Below are positions 26,274 through 34,363 of a DNA stretch of 39,485 nucleotides, piece by piece. Origin of the DNA: Hyphomicrobiales bacterium (GTDB lineage Bacteria > Pseudomonadota > Alphaproteobacteria > Rhizobiales > Xanthobacteraceae); NCBI GenBank assembly GCA_017304555.1, contig JAFKKS010000168.1, positions 15,263-54,747 on the forward strand, read 5' to 3'. Both the position numbers and the translations under genes were made by a program. The stretch's first letter is position 1. Every line of letters starts with the position of its first letter. A model generated the notes under the pieces. The model saw nothing but the letters and a program-made list of their open reading frames with translations, did not search any database and was not told where the DNA came from.

Positions 26274-26972
26274 TCAGGCCCGCTCGATTGACTTTATGCC
26301 ATCAGGGCCCGCAAGAATGGCGGTATCGGCCATTCCGATGAAAAGCCCATGTTCGACCACCCCTGGTATCACAGATAAGGCCTGTCCGACCGCCTGGGGC
26401 GCTGGTATCCGCCCCAGCTTCGCGTCAAGGATGAAGTGGCCGCCGTCCGTGACGAAAGCATGGCCGTCCTTTCCGCGCCGCAGGGCGCAAGGCCCCACGC
26501 AATCGACCGCCGCCAATGCCTTCTCGATCGCGATTTGCGTCGCGGCAAGCCCGAACGGCATGACTTCGATCGGCAACGGAAAGGCGCCGAGAACAGGCAC
26601 AAGCTTCGACTGATCGGCGATCACGATCATGCGGGCGGAGGCCGCGGCTACAATCTTCTCGCGCAGCAGCGCCCCGCCGCCCCCCTTGATCAGCGCAAGA
26701 TCCGGCCCGATTTCGTCAGCCCCATCGACCGTCAGGTCGAGTTCCGGTGTCTCGTCCAGGGTCGTCAGCGGCACACCCAATTCCTCGGCTTGCCGCTTCG
26801 TCGCCTCGGACGTCGGCACCCCGACGATATCGAGGCCCCCACGCACCCGCTCCGCCAATAGATCGACGAAGTGCCGCGCGGTCGACCCGGTCCCGAGGCC
26901 AAGCCGCATGCCCGGCTGAACCGCCTCCAGCGCGCGCGCCGCAGCTCGGCGCTTTTCTGCTTCCACGTCCAT
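26274..26972 (-). CDS. rpiA: Ribose-5-phosphate isomerase A
   Basis: Interconverts ribose 5-phosphate and ribulose 5-phosphate in the pentose phosphate pathway. At 232 residues the length is normal. The motifs are GLGTGST (25-31), [10 protein letters not shown] (81-90) and [11 protein letters not shown] (96-106), the last holding the catalytic Glu105. Start at the ATG at 26972, which has GGGA upstream; the open frame extends to 27185 but that part overlaps gph and is not RpiA-like. It is divergent from gph and first in the rpiA-DUF2059-gor operon. Confidence 0.95.
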   Translation of the reverse strand: MDVEAEKRRAAARALEAVQPGMRLGLGTGSTARHFVDLLAERVRGGLDIVGVPTSEATKRQAEELGVPLTTLDETPELDLTVDGADEIGPDLALIKGGGGALLREKIVAAASARMIVIADQSKLVPVLGAFPLPIEVMPFGLAATQIAIEKALAAVDCVGPCALRRGKDGHAFVTDGGHFILDAKLGRIPAPQAVGQALSVIPGVVEHGLFIGMADTAILAGPDGIKSIERA

Positions 26973-27084
26973 GACTTCCCTGCCCCAGCGACCGCAACGC
27001 TTTAGAAAACCCGGCGTCGCAAGGCAAGGCGGTCCGGGCGGGAACATCTTGCAGAAACGCCGGAGCGCCGGTAGCGATGGCGCC

Positions 27085-27789
27085 ATGTCACAGCCCATCA
27101 TCGCCTTCGATCTCGACGGCACCCTCGTCGATACCGCACCGGACCTCATCGCCACGCTCAACGAGCTCCTCGTGGACAACGGCATTTCCGCCGTCGCCTA
27201 TGACGAAGCGCGCACGATGATCGGCGCCGGCGTCAAAGCGCTCATCAAGCGGGCGCTGACCGCACAACACGTCCAAGCGTCGGACAAAGACATCGACGCG
27301 CTGTTTAAGACCTATGTCGAGCGTTACGCCGCCCGCATCGCCGAGCTTTCACGCCCCTTCCCGGGGCTTGATGAGGCCCTCGATAGTCTTGCGGCGGAAG
27401 GCTACCGCTTCACCGTCTGCACCAACAAGCTCGAGTGGCTGAGCACCCGCTTGCTGGATGCGCTCTCGCTCACCCCGCGGTTTGACGCAATCTGCGGCCA
27501 AGGCACGTTCGATGTGATGAAGCCGCATCCGGACATGTTCCGCCGAACCATTTTGCAGGCGGGAGGCGATCCGGGGTGCGCGATCATGGTGGGCGACTCC
27601 GGAACCGACATTAATACCGCACGCGCAGCGAACGTACCGGTGATCGCGGTCGATTTCGGCTATACCGACGTTCCCGTCAGCCAGCTTGGTCCGGACAGGA
27701 TCATCAGCCATTTCAGCGACCTACCGGCCGCCGTTCGCGAATTGCTGCCAGCGGGCGCGATGGCGAATCGCGGCGAAGCCGCATCCTGA
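27085..27789 (+). CDS. gph: Phosphoglycolate phosphatase (HAD family IA)
   Basis: Hydrolyses 2-phosphoglycolate, formed during DNA repair or photorespiration-like metabolism. The 234-residue HAD protein has motif [10 protein letters not shown] (nucleophile Asp9, Asp11), a Cys-Thr-Asn (CTNK) motif II, Lys in MKPHPDM and motif [13 protein letters not shown]. The ATG at 27085 gives a normal N-terminus; a longer frame from 26971 overlaps rpiA and adds 38 atypical residues. Divergent from rpiA across 112 bp that should contain both promoters. Similar HAD phosphatases cannot be excluded, but length and neighbour rpiA fit Gph. Confidence 0.9.
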   Translation: MSQPIIAFDLDGTLVDTAPDLIATLNELLVDNGISAVAYDEARTMIGAGVKALIKRALTAQHVQASDKDIDALFKTYVERYAARIAELSRPFPGLDEALDSLAAEGYRFTVCTNKLEWLSTRLLDALSLTPRFDAICGQGTFDVMKPHPDMFRRTILQAGGDPGCAIMVGDSGTDINTARAANVPVIAVDFGYTDVPVSQLGPDRIISHFSDLPAAVRELLPAGAMANRGEAAS

Positions 27790-27873
27790 CGCCTTGTTGC
27801 GCGAAAATTTGCCCCCTCCTATGGTGATGGAAAATGGGGGAGCGGCCAATCGCCGCCTATGGGGTATTGCGTC

Positions 27874-28404
27874 ATGGTCCGGTTGAGCGGCGTGTTGGCG
27901 TGCGCGCTGATGTTGGGCGGCTGCGCGTCGTCATCGGTTTCGTCCTGGATGCCAAGCATGGATGCGTTCAAGGGCGGAGGCGGCGCCGCCGAACTTCGCT
28001 TAGATTCGGAGCCGCCGGGTGCCGAAGCGCGCGTCGCTGCCGGGCTGGCCTGCCACACGCCTTGCTCGCTTTCCGTGCCCGCAGCCGACACCAGCGTCAC
28101 GTTCAGCGCACAGGGCTTTCTTCCGGTGTCGATCCCGGTCCGGGTCTTGCTGCCGGGCGATCCACGGACGGATCCGAATGCGGTGACGGGGGTCACCTTC
28201 GACCCCAATCCCGTCTCCGCCATACTGGAGCCGGCTCCGCCCCCGCCTCCTCCGCCAAAGAAACATCGGCGCGCGAAGCGGCGGCCACCCCCACCGCCCC
28301 CGCCTGCCGCTCAACCGACGACGGCGCCGCCGACAATAATGCAGCCACCGTTACAGCCCTCGCTGCAGCCACCCCCATCGCCGCCGCCACGATCGCCAGG
28401 TTAA
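27874..28404 (+). CDS. Lipoprotein with PEGA-like domain and proline-rich tail
   Basis: A 176-residue predicted lipoprotein. The signal ends in the lipobox LGGC (lipidated Cys17). Residues 39-92 resemble a PEGA domain: LDSEPPGAEARV, then TPCSLSVPAADTSVTFSAQGFLP, with Cys60/Cys64 possibly linked. From 119 to the end the chain is Pro-rich with two PPPPPP runs separated by a basic stretch (KKHRRAKRR), like a periplasm-spanning or cell-wall-contacting arm. The ATG at 27874 gives a clean lipoprotein signal; the ATG at 27859 is possible. Function unknown. Confidence 0.8.
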   Translation: MVRLSGVLACALMLGGCASSSVSSWMPSMDAFKGGGGAAELRLDSEPPGAEARVAAGLACHTPCSLSVPAADTSVTFSAQGFLPVSIPVRVLLPGDPRTDPNAVTGVTFDPNPVSAILEPAPPPPPPPKKHRRAKRRPPPPPPPAAQPTTAPPTIMQPPLQPSLQPPPSPPPRSPG

Positions 28405-28448
28405 AGGACATTCCAGCCGTTTGCGGAACGGGGAATGATCGCCGCGGC

Positions 28449-28477
28449 TTGACACCTCAAGCGCGACCGACCATTAC
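28449..28477 (+). promoter_or_regulatory. Putative promoter of tRNA-Val
   Basis: TTGACA (28449-28454), a 17-bp spacer and CATTAC (28472-28477) make a good housekeeping-type promoter. It would start transcription about 14 nt before the mature tRNA. The -10 overlaps the first copy of the 13-bp repeat. Confidence 0.5.
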
Positions 28478-28487
28478 AGCGCCCACC
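28475..28487 (+). repeat. Upstream copy of the tRNA-Val 3' end (13 bp)
   Basis: TACAGCGCCCACC here is identical to 28559-28571, the 3' part of the T-arm and acceptor stem of the tRNA. Copies are 84 bp apart, about one tRNA plus 9 bp. No matching D- or T-arm remains upstream, so this is at most a fragment of a former tandem tRNA or a recombination remnant. Confidence 0.6.
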
Positions 28488-28497
28488 TGATCGGCCC

Positions 28498-28572
28498 GGG
28501 CGCTTAGCTCAGCGGGAGAGCGTTCCCTTCACACGGGAGAGGTCGTAGGTTCAATCCCTACAGCGCCCACCA
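28498..28572 (+). tRNA. tRNA-Val (anticodon CAC)
   Basis: Cloverleaf read by eye. Acceptor stem GGGCGCT (28498-28504) pairs with AGCGCCC (28562-28568). The D-arm contains TAGCTCAGCGGGAGAGC. The anticodon stem TTCCC/GGGAG has loop TTCACAC giving anticodon CAC. The T-arm is GTAGG TTCAATC CCTAC. The discriminator A and an encoded CCA follow (28569-28572). It reads the GUG valine codon. A promoter lies just upstream and a hairpin terminator just downstream. Confidence 0.95.
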
Positions 28573-28574
28573 TC

Positions 28575-28599
28575 AAAAGCCTTTTAAATTAAGGTTTTT
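28575..28599 (+). terminator. Intrinsic terminator of tRNA-Val
   Basis: AAAAGCCTT (28575-28583) pairs with AAGGTTTTT (28591-28599, one G-T pair) around a 7-nt loop. The right arm ends in five T residues. It starts 2 nt after the tRNA CCA. Confidence 0.65.
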
Positions 28600-28877
28600 C
28601 AGCCTCCCGCAATTCCCTCGAATACGCAAAGTCACGGAACGCGTCGCGAACATGACGCAAAGACCCGTGTAAAATCCGTGCGATCTGTTCGCCAATCGTT
28701 TCTCGTCTCAAGACGCTGCAACAACCGCTCTATCAGACAAGAAGGAAGCGAGGTTAGCCGGCGACACACGCCGCCGTTGCGGCATGCCAGCGCGACTGAC
28801 GTCACGGGACGCAGCAGCCCTGGATAACGAAGCATCTTGCTTGCACTCGCACTGCTTGAAGCGAACACTCGCCCGCC
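28600..28877. other. AT-richer gap between tRNA-Val and a phage-type gene
   Basis: About 280 bp with no convincing gene. On the minus strand a 46-codon open frame (28589-28729) without a good start reads as a plausible protein end (ARILHGSLRHVRDAFRDF), with lower GC3 than the neighbours. It may be a decayed gene end or chance. A 158-codon minus-strand frame at 28632-29108 is antisense to the gene at 28878 and was rejected. No integrase or repeat unit was recognised. Confidence 0.4.
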
Positions 28878-29267
28878 ATGAATCTGCCGACCCCAAACAT
28901 CGATATTTTGATTGACCAATTGGAGCGTGCGCCCAGGCCCGATCCTGAGTTGGATTGGCAGATTTATATTCTCCTCAATCCCAGCGACGCGAGCGTGCTC
29001 GTCACGCAACGCTACATATACGAGAAGCCATATACCGCCTCCGTAGACGCCGCACTGGCACTGGTACCGCCGCCCGAAAAAGGGCGATGGAGTCTTGAGC
29101 TCATGCATCCGCCGTCGACTCCACTACGTCCAATCGGCTCGAATGGAGCCTACAAGGCGATCGTCGGACACTGGGGAGATGATCAATGCGTAGGGCGCCA
29201 CGAGCGCGCAGCGATCGCGCTTTGTATTGCCGCGCTCAAAGCCCGCGCCCGAGAAGCTGGGAAGTAG
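28878..29267 (+). CDS. Phage-type hypothetical protein (possible phage ABA sandwich domain)
   Basis: A 129-residue soluble protein. The pattern of a short acidic start (LIDQLERAPRPDPELDWQI), then YTASVDAALALVPPP, GRWSLELMH and a closing HERAAIALCIAALKARAREA resembles small proteins of rhizobial prophages with the so-called phage ABA sandwich domain, as I recall them. No signal or membrane segment is seen. No strong ribosome site precedes the ATG. It stands alone after the tRNA, in DNA less GC-rich than its surroundings, so it may be a left-over of an integrated element. Function unknown. Confidence 0.65.
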   Translation: MNLPTPNIDILIDQLERAPRPDPELDWQIYILLNPSDASVLVTQRYIYEKPYTASVDAALALVPPPEKGRWSLELMHPPSTPLRPIGSNGAYKAIVGHWGDDQCVGRHERAAIALCIAALKARAREAGK

Positions 29268-29353
29268 CGGCTGCGGGCAATCCGGCCGCGACCAAATCCC
29301 TCCTTGGACGAAAGTACACCGCATAGCGCCCTCATTGTGCCGTCACGAATATG

Positions 29354-29368
29354 ATTGACTCAGTCAAT
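29354..29368 (+). promoter_or_regulatory. Palindromic operator upstream of the MarR-GNAT gene
   Basis: ATTGACT-C-AGTCAAT is a perfect 7+7 palindrome 45 bp before the predicted start of the MarR-type gene. TTGACT within it, a 17-bp spacer and TGACAT (29378-29383) could be the promoter, so bound regulator would block it. This is a typical autorepression layout for MarR proteins. Confidence 0.55.
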
Positions 29369-29413
29369 TAATTCAATTGACATAGCACTCGCTTGCAAAC
29401 CATGAGAGCGTTC

Positions 29414-30352
29414 ATGACCAGAGGCTCATCGGCTCTCGAAGAGCGCATCGCCGCCGTACGGCGCTTCACACGTTTTTACTCGCGTCACCTCGGCCTGCTG
29501 CAGGAGGAACTCCTGACGAGCGGCTTTTCACTCACGGAAGGGCGCGTGCTTTACGAGTTGGCACATCGCGATCCGACCACGGCAACGGCACTCGCCGCCG
29601 ACCTCAATCTCGACGCGGGCTACCTGAGCCGCATCTTGCGTCGTTTCGGTGAGGCGAAGCTGATCAGCAAGAAAAGCGCCGCGGGCGACGCGCGTCAAAG
29701 CCTGATCGCGATCACCGCGAAAGGGCGGAAAGCGTTCGCACCACTCAACGAAAGCTCTCGCACGCAGGTTGCGGCGATGCTGGAGTCTCTCAGTCTCGAC
29801 GAACAGGCACGCCTCACCGCCGCGATGACGACGGTCGAGGGGCTGCTGCAACCAGCGGCCGAGGCGCGTCCACCAGTGCTCCTGTTGCGGCCGCATCGCC
29901 CTGGCGACATGGGATGGGTGACATCGATCAACGCCGCCCTCTATGCGCAGGAACATGGGTGGGACATCAGCTACGAATCCCTGGTCGCGAAGATCACGGC
30001 CGAATTTATCGACAACTTCGACCCGCGAAAGGAGTCATGCTGGATCGCGGAAATGGATGGTCAACGCGTTGGATCTGTATTCGTGGTCAGGAAGAACGAT
30101 ACGATCGCGAAGCTACGCCTGCTCATCGTCGACCCGAAGGCGCGCGGTCTTGGTCTCGGTGGCCGTTTCGTCGACGAGTGCCTCAGGTTCGCAAAAAGCG
30201 TCGGCTACAAGCGCATGACGCTGTGGACACAAAGCTCCCTCACCGCGGCGCGCCGCATCTACGCCAAAGCTGGCTTTGAGTGCGTCGCAAAGGAGCCGCA
30301 CCATTCTTTCGGCGTCGATCTCGTTGGGGAGACTTGGGAACGCGATTTGTAA
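29414..30352 (+). CDS. MarR-type regulator fused to GNAT acetyltransferase
   Basis: A 312-residue two-domain protein. The winged-helix MarR domain covers about 5-145, with the recognition region TATALAADLNLDAGYLSRILRRF near 56-78 and the wing KKSAAGDARQSLIAITAKG near 85-103. A GNAT domain follows (about 160-310), with LLIVDPKARGLGLGGRFVDECLRFA as the acetyl-CoA motif and a closing YAKAGFECVAKEPHHSFG. I chose the ATG at 29414 (GAGAG 5 nt upstream); 29402 or the TTG at 29393 are possible. It is followed after 13 bp by a DMT transporter, so regulator and exporter likely form one unit. Ligand and acetylation target unknown. Confidence 0.9.
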   Translation: MTRGSSALEERIAAVRRFTRFYSRHLGLLQEELLTSGFSLTEGRVLYELAHRDPTTATALAADLNLDAGYLSRILRRFGEAKLISKKSAAGDARQSLIAITAKGRKAFAPLNESSRTQVAAMLESLSLDEQARLTAAMTTVEGLLQPAAEARPPVLLLRPHRPGDMGWVTSINAALYAQEHGWDISYESLVAKITAEFIDNFDPRKESCWIAEMDGQRVGSVFVVRKNDTIAKLRLLIVDPKARGLGLGGRFVDECLRFAKSVGYKRMTLWTQSSLTAARRIYAKAGFECVAKEPHHSFGVDLVGETWERDL

Positions 30353-30365
30353 CGAGGCCGCCGTC

Positions 30366-31253
30366 ATGCGCGACCTCAATCGACGCGTTCGCATGACCGG
30401 ACCAGGTCTGGCGCTCCTTTCCGCCGCCGCAACCGGCGTACAGGTCGGCGCCGCGATCACGGCCACACGGTTCGTCGCGCACGACATTTCTCCCGTCTCG
30501 CTGGCGTTCTTGCGGTACGCTATCGGCGTCGCCTGCCTTGCGCCTTTCCTCGTTTTCACCCCGATCCGATTGGCGCGGCGTGACATCATCCCGATTGCTT
30601 TGCTCGGCATCGGCCAATTCGGCATCCTGATCGCGCTGCTGAATGAAGGGCTGCAATCGGTATCGGCCGGGCGCGGCGCACTCATCTTTGCAAGCTTCCC
30701 CTTATTGACTCTCGCCTTCGCGGCCCTTGTCGGCCATGAACGCATCGGCCTTGCAAAGCTCAGCGGCATCGCGTTGACCCTTGTCGGCGTAGCGCTCGTG
30801 GTTGGCGACAAATCGACGAGCGAAAACACACTGACCGGTGAACTGCTCATCCTCGCCGCTGCCGCGGCCGGCGCAATTTGCAGCGTGCTGTATCGCCCAT
30901 ATCTGCGCCGTCACCCGACGCTGCCTGTCAGCGCCTTCGCAATGGCCGCAGCCGCGGTGGCACTTTTTGTGCCGGCGCTGCTGACCGATCTCACCTCTGC
31001 AACTATGCATTTAAACGGTCGCGCATGGGCTGCGATCCTGTTTATTGGCGTTTCGTCAGGCTCGTTTTATGTGCTGTGGCTATGGGCGCTGAAGACGATC
31101 GCGGCGACGCGCGTCACAATATTCCTCGCGCTCTCGCCGATCACGGCGGCATTGCTCGGCCATACGTTTCTCGGCGAGCCGTTGACCTTCGGTCTTCTTC
31201 TGAGCATCGCGTTCGTTGCGGCCGGACTGTGGGTTGCCAATCGGGCTGATTAA
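30366..31253 (+). CDS. DMT superfamily transporter (EamA domains)
   Basis: A 295-residue membrane protein with about ten helices in two EamA repeats, the first ending near FAALVGHERIGLAKLSGIALTLVGVALVVGD and the second near AALLGHTFLGEPLTFGLLLSIAFVAAGLWVAN. Substrate unknown; many relatives export amino acids or drugs. Start at the ATG at 30366 with GAGG about 10 nt upstream; a frame extending to 30276 overlaps the MarR-GNAT gene. The 13-bp gap suggests co-transcription with that regulator. It converges with the LysR gene. It is not close in sequence to the DMT protein at 15364. Confidence 0.9.
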   Translation: MRDLNRRVRMTGPGLALLSAAATGVQVGAAITATRFVAHDISPVSLAFLRYAIGVACLAPFLVFTPIRLARRDIIPIALLGIGQFGILIALLNEGLQSVSAGRGALIFASFPLLTLAFAALVGHERIGLAKLSGIALTLVGVALVVGDKSTSENTLTGELLILAAAAAGAICSVLYRPYLRRHPTLPVSAFAMAAAAVALFVPALLTDLTSATMHLNGRAWAAILFIGVSSGSFYVLWLWALKTIAATRVTIFLALSPITAALLGHTFLGEPLTFGLLLSIAFVAAGLWVANRAD

Positions 31254-31286
31254 CTCAGCATCTCTCGCATCCGACGCCTTGAGACA

Positions 31287-32183
31287 TCACGCCGACGGCG
31301 GCTTTTTCTCCTCGACGATCTTCTCCAGGAGATCGTGAACGGCGTCGGCCGCGGCGGTCGAGGGCGGCGCGGAGCGGCTCAGCCAGAAATTCAAACCGAG
31401 CGAAAAATCGTCGATGCGGCTCGCCCGCGCGACGCCGGCGTGAAGTTCTTCCTGCCAGGACGACAGCGGATGGATCGTCGCACCGAGGCCCGCGATGACG
31501 GCCGAATGCATCATCGACACGGAATCGATCTCAGCGACGACGTTGGGCGTGATCTCAGCCTGACGGAAGACCGCATCAAACAGGGCGCGCAAGGTCTGCC
31601 GCGAGCTTGGCAGCAGGATCCGCAGCGCGCCGAGATCAGCAAGACGAACGGAGGGCGCAAGCCCAAAACTGGACGGGCTCATGAGGTACAGCTCTTCTCT
31701 GTACATCGGCACCGAGCGCACACCGGCACGCGCCTCGTTGCGCAGCAGCGTCGCGATGTCGAGTTGACCGTTGATGACGCGCTCAGTGAGTTCGCCCGTC
31801 ATGCCCTCAAGGAGCACGAGACGGATTTGCGGGTGAAGTTCTCGCACGGCTTGCATCAAGGCCACGCCGAAATGCGCGGCCGTGCCAGCCGTGAACCCCA
31901 CGGACACCGTGCCGGACAGCTGCCCCGACTCCGCCGTCACGGCGGTCCTCGCCAGGGCAACCTGACGCAGGATGATCTGCGCTTCGCGCAGCATTGCCTC
32001 GCCTGCCGCGGTCGGCTGCACGCCTGTCCGCGTGCGGTCGAGGAGGCGAATCTTGAACTCGGCCTCGAGGATGGCGAGCTGCTGACTGAGCGCCGCCTGG
32101 CTGAGGCCGAGCCGAGCCGCCGCGCGTGTAACGCTGCCGGCCTTGCAGATGGCCACGAAATACTCCAGCCGCCGCGTCTCCAT
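31287..32183 (-). CDS. LysR family transcriptional regulator
   Basis: A 298-residue LysR-type regulator. The N-terminal winged helix-turn-helix is at about 1-60, with SVTRAAARLGLSQAALSQQLAILE as the helix-turn-helix core, followed by a linker helix and the periplasmic-binding-like effector domain (about 90-290). I chose the ATG at 32183 because METRRLEYFV is the usual LysR start; an in-frame ATG at 32231 would add 16 residues. It is divergent from the CocE/NonD hydrolase and the peptide-type ABC operon, so it is the likely regulator of that unit. Confidence 0.92.
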   Translation of the reverse strand: METRRLEYFVAICKAGSVTRAAARLGLSQAALSQQLAILEAEFKIRLLDRTRTGVQPTAAGEAMLREAQIILRQVALARTAVTAESGQLSGTVSVGFTAGTAAHFGVALMQAVRELHPQIRLVLLEGMTGELTERVINGQLDIATLLRNEARAGVRSVPMYREELYLMSPSSFGLAPSVRLADLGALRILLPSSRQTLRALFDAVFRQAEITPNVVAEIDSVSMMHSAVIAGLGATIHPLSSWQEELHAGVARASRIDDFSLGLNFWLSRSAPPSTAAADAVHDLLEKIVEEKKPPSA

Positions 32184-32221
32184 GCCGGAAATTCCATTCG
32201 AGAACGCCCGAAAAGGGCTCA

Positions 32222-32285
32222 AAAGCAACATGCGGCTTGTAATAAAATTAGTGAGTTAAATCAAAAGCCAAATTTTTCCCTTATG
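32222..32285. promoter_or_regulatory. AT-rich control region between LysR and CocE genes
   Basis: The 220-bp divergent gap contains a strikingly AT-rich stretch (GTAATAAAATTAGTGAGTT and following) in otherwise GC-rich DNA. It is the probable site of both promoters and the LysR operator. No exact T-N11-A dyad could be assigned with confidence. Confidence 0.35.
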
Positions 32286-32403
32286 GCTCCATTGGCACTC
32301 CGTGTTTCCGCAACGCCCGTTCGCCTTCGTAACGTGGCGAGCATAGCCGAGGCGGCAGGACAATCGTCACTCCTTGGCCGCTCGAAATAGCCAGGGGAAG
32401 CGC

Positions 32404-34251
32404 GTGTCACCTTTTGAAGGCTCAGCCGTTGCCTATGATTTTCACCGGACCCGCAATGTCGGGGTCGCGATGCGTGACGGCACGGTCTTGTCGACCGATG
32501 TCTATCTGCCGGCGCTGAAGGGCAAGCCTGTCGACGGCGCCTGGCCGGTCGTTCTCGAGCGCACGCCATACGACAAATCGCGCCGCGTTTCGCACTCACA
32601 GACGGGACGCTACTTTGCGCGCCGCGGTTACGCCGTCGTCTTGCAGGACGTGCGCGGCCGCTGGTCCTCCGAAGGCGATTTTGAATTCCTTCGCAACGAG
32701 GCCGACGACGGCTACGACACGCTCACATGGATCGGCGAGCAGGAGTGGTGCAACGGCAAGATCGGGACCGTCGGCTACTCCTATACGGCGGCGGACCAAC
32801 AATCCCTCGCGATCAAGCAGCCGCCGCATCTCGTGACGCAGCAACTGTTCGACGGCGGCTACAACTACTTCAACCAGACCTTCCGCCATGCCGGCGCCTG
32901 CGAATACGCGATCTTCTTCCAGTACGTGCTGCAGATGGCGCGGCAGAGCAAGGAAGCAGCCGCCGACCCAGAAATCCGCGATGCGCTCGACCGCATGTGG
33001 GCGAACCTCGGCAAATGGATACGGCGTCTGCCGCTGCGGCGCGGTGAGTCGCCGCTCCGACTGGTTCCGAAATACGAGAACTGGTTCTTCGACATGCTCA
33101 CGCGGTCCGACTACGAAGATTACTGGAAGGACTCGAGCATGAATCTGGAGGAATCGATCGATTCCTATCCGGACATCCCTGTCTATCTCGAGACGTCCTG
33201 GTACGGCCACCACATCACCGCGACCTTGACGAAGTACGCGGAAATGCGCCGACGCCATCAGACGCCGAAGAAACTGCTGATCGGTACCTGGACGCACGGC
33301 ATGGAAATGTTCGTGCAATCCTGGGCCGGCGAAGTGGACTTCGGCGCGGAAGCCGCACTCGAGAACGTCAACGACATACGCCTGCGCTGGTGCGACCAAT
33401 ACTTGAAAGGGCTGAAGACCGGACTCGATGACGAACCTCCGGTGCGCATTTTCGTCATGGGCGGCGGCACCGGACGCCGCAATCTGCAAGGCCGGCTCGA
33501 CCACGGCGGGCGCTGGCGCGACGAGCAGGACTGGCCCCCGCCCGGCATGAAGCCGACGCCGTACTACTTGCATGGCGACGGCAGCCTTTCGACGAAGGCG
33601 CCTAAGAAAGCCGCAGCCCCAAGTGAATTCACATTCAATCCCGCAGATCCCGTCCCGACCATCGGCGGGAACTTCCCGGAAAAGGCGATCCCGGGCTTCC
33701 TCGACGGAGGCGGCTTCGATCAACGTGGCCGGCCGGATCTCGTCCTCTGCCAGGACACGCTCCCCCTTTCCGCACGGCGGGACGTCCTGACGTTTCGCAC
33801 GAAGCCATTGGCGGAGGATATGGAACTGACGGGTCCGCTCGTTGTGCGCCTGTGGGTGAGTTCCACGGCGGTCGATACCGACTTCACCGCCAAGTTGCTC
33901 GACGAATACCCGCCCAACCCGGACTATCCGGAAGGGTTTGCGCTCAACATCACCGATTCAATCGTGCGCATGCGCTACCGGGATTCGCGCGACAAGGCTG
34001 AACTCATGAAGCCAGGCACGGTCTACGAAATCAGCATCGAGCCGCAGGCGACGAGCAATCTATTCGCGCGCGGTCACTGCATCCGCGTCGACATCTCCAG
34101 CAGCAATTTTCCGCATTACGACATCAATTCGAATACGGGTGAGCCGCTCGGCCTCGAACGCCGCACCATGGTAGCGCACCAGACGGTTTTCCATGACGCG
34201 GAGCGGCCCTCGCAAATCATTCTCCCGATTGTCCCGGCAGGGCGACGATAA
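32404..34251 (+). CDS. CocE/NonD family hydrolase (X-Pro dipeptidyl-peptidase S15 fold)
   Basis: A 615-residue alpha/beta-hydrolase related to cocaine esterase, alpha-amino-acid ester hydrolases and X-prolyl dipeptidyl-peptidases. The nucleophile is Ser126 in GTVGYSYTAADQ. RTPYDK (53-58) and QDVRGRW (81-87) are family hallmarks, and GTWTHG near 300 probably holds the catalytic His. The C-terminal jelly-roll-like domain covers about 400-610. No signal peptide is seen, so it acts in the cytosol. The GTG at 32404 has AGGGGA 5-6 nt upstream; a TTG at 32374 is less likely. It precedes the peptide-type ABC genes by 112 bp. The substrate, an ester or amide, is unknown. Confidence 0.9.
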   Translation: MSPFEGSAVAYDFHRTRNVGVAMRDGTVLSTDVYLPALKGKPVDGAWPVVLERTPYDKSRRVSHSQTGRYFARRGYAVVLQDVRGRWSSEGDFEFLRNEADDGYDTLTWIGEQEWCNGKIGTVGYSYTAADQQSLAIKQPPHLVTQQLFDGGYNYFNQTFRHAGACEYAIFFQYVLQMARQSKEAAADPEIRDALDRMWANLGKWIRRLPLRRGESPLRLVPKYENWFFDMLTRSDYEDYWKDSSMNLEESIDSYPDIPVYLETSWYGHHITATLTKYAEMRRRHQTPKKLLIGTWTHGMEMFVQSWAGEVDFGAEAALENVNDIRLRWCDQYLKGLKTGLDDEPPVRIFVMGGGTGRRNLQGRLDHGGRWRDEQDWPPPGMKPTPYYLHGDGSLSTKAPKKAAAPSEFTFNPADPVPTIGGNFPEKAIPGFLDGGGFDQRGRPDLVLCQDTLPLSARRDVLTFRTKPLAEDMELTGPLVVRLWVSSTAVDTDFTAKLLDEYPPNPDYPEGFALNITDSIVRMRYRDSRDKAELMKPGTVYEISIEPQATSNLFARGHCIRVDISSSNFPHYDINSNTGEPLGLERRTMVAHQTVFHDAERPSQIILPIVPAGRR

Positions 34252-34363
34252 TGCCCGCCTTGCTGCGCTGCAGAAGCCGAGCGTCCACCTGCTCTCCGCA
34301 ATCGACACGAAGCGACGCGTGCGGATGGCGACAAAGCGCGCTTAAGATCATACGCTGCGGCCC

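Noticed and set aside
28475..28571. tRNA 3' duplication as a standard phage attachment pair
   Set aside because: The second copy lies upstream and only one tRNA length away, so no element can lie between; a tandem tRNA remnant fits better.
28632..29108. 158-codon minus-strand frame opposite the phage-type gene
   Set aside because: The plus-strand protein has recognisable family-like sequence; the minus frame has a Cys/Arg/Ser-rich, shadow-like composition.
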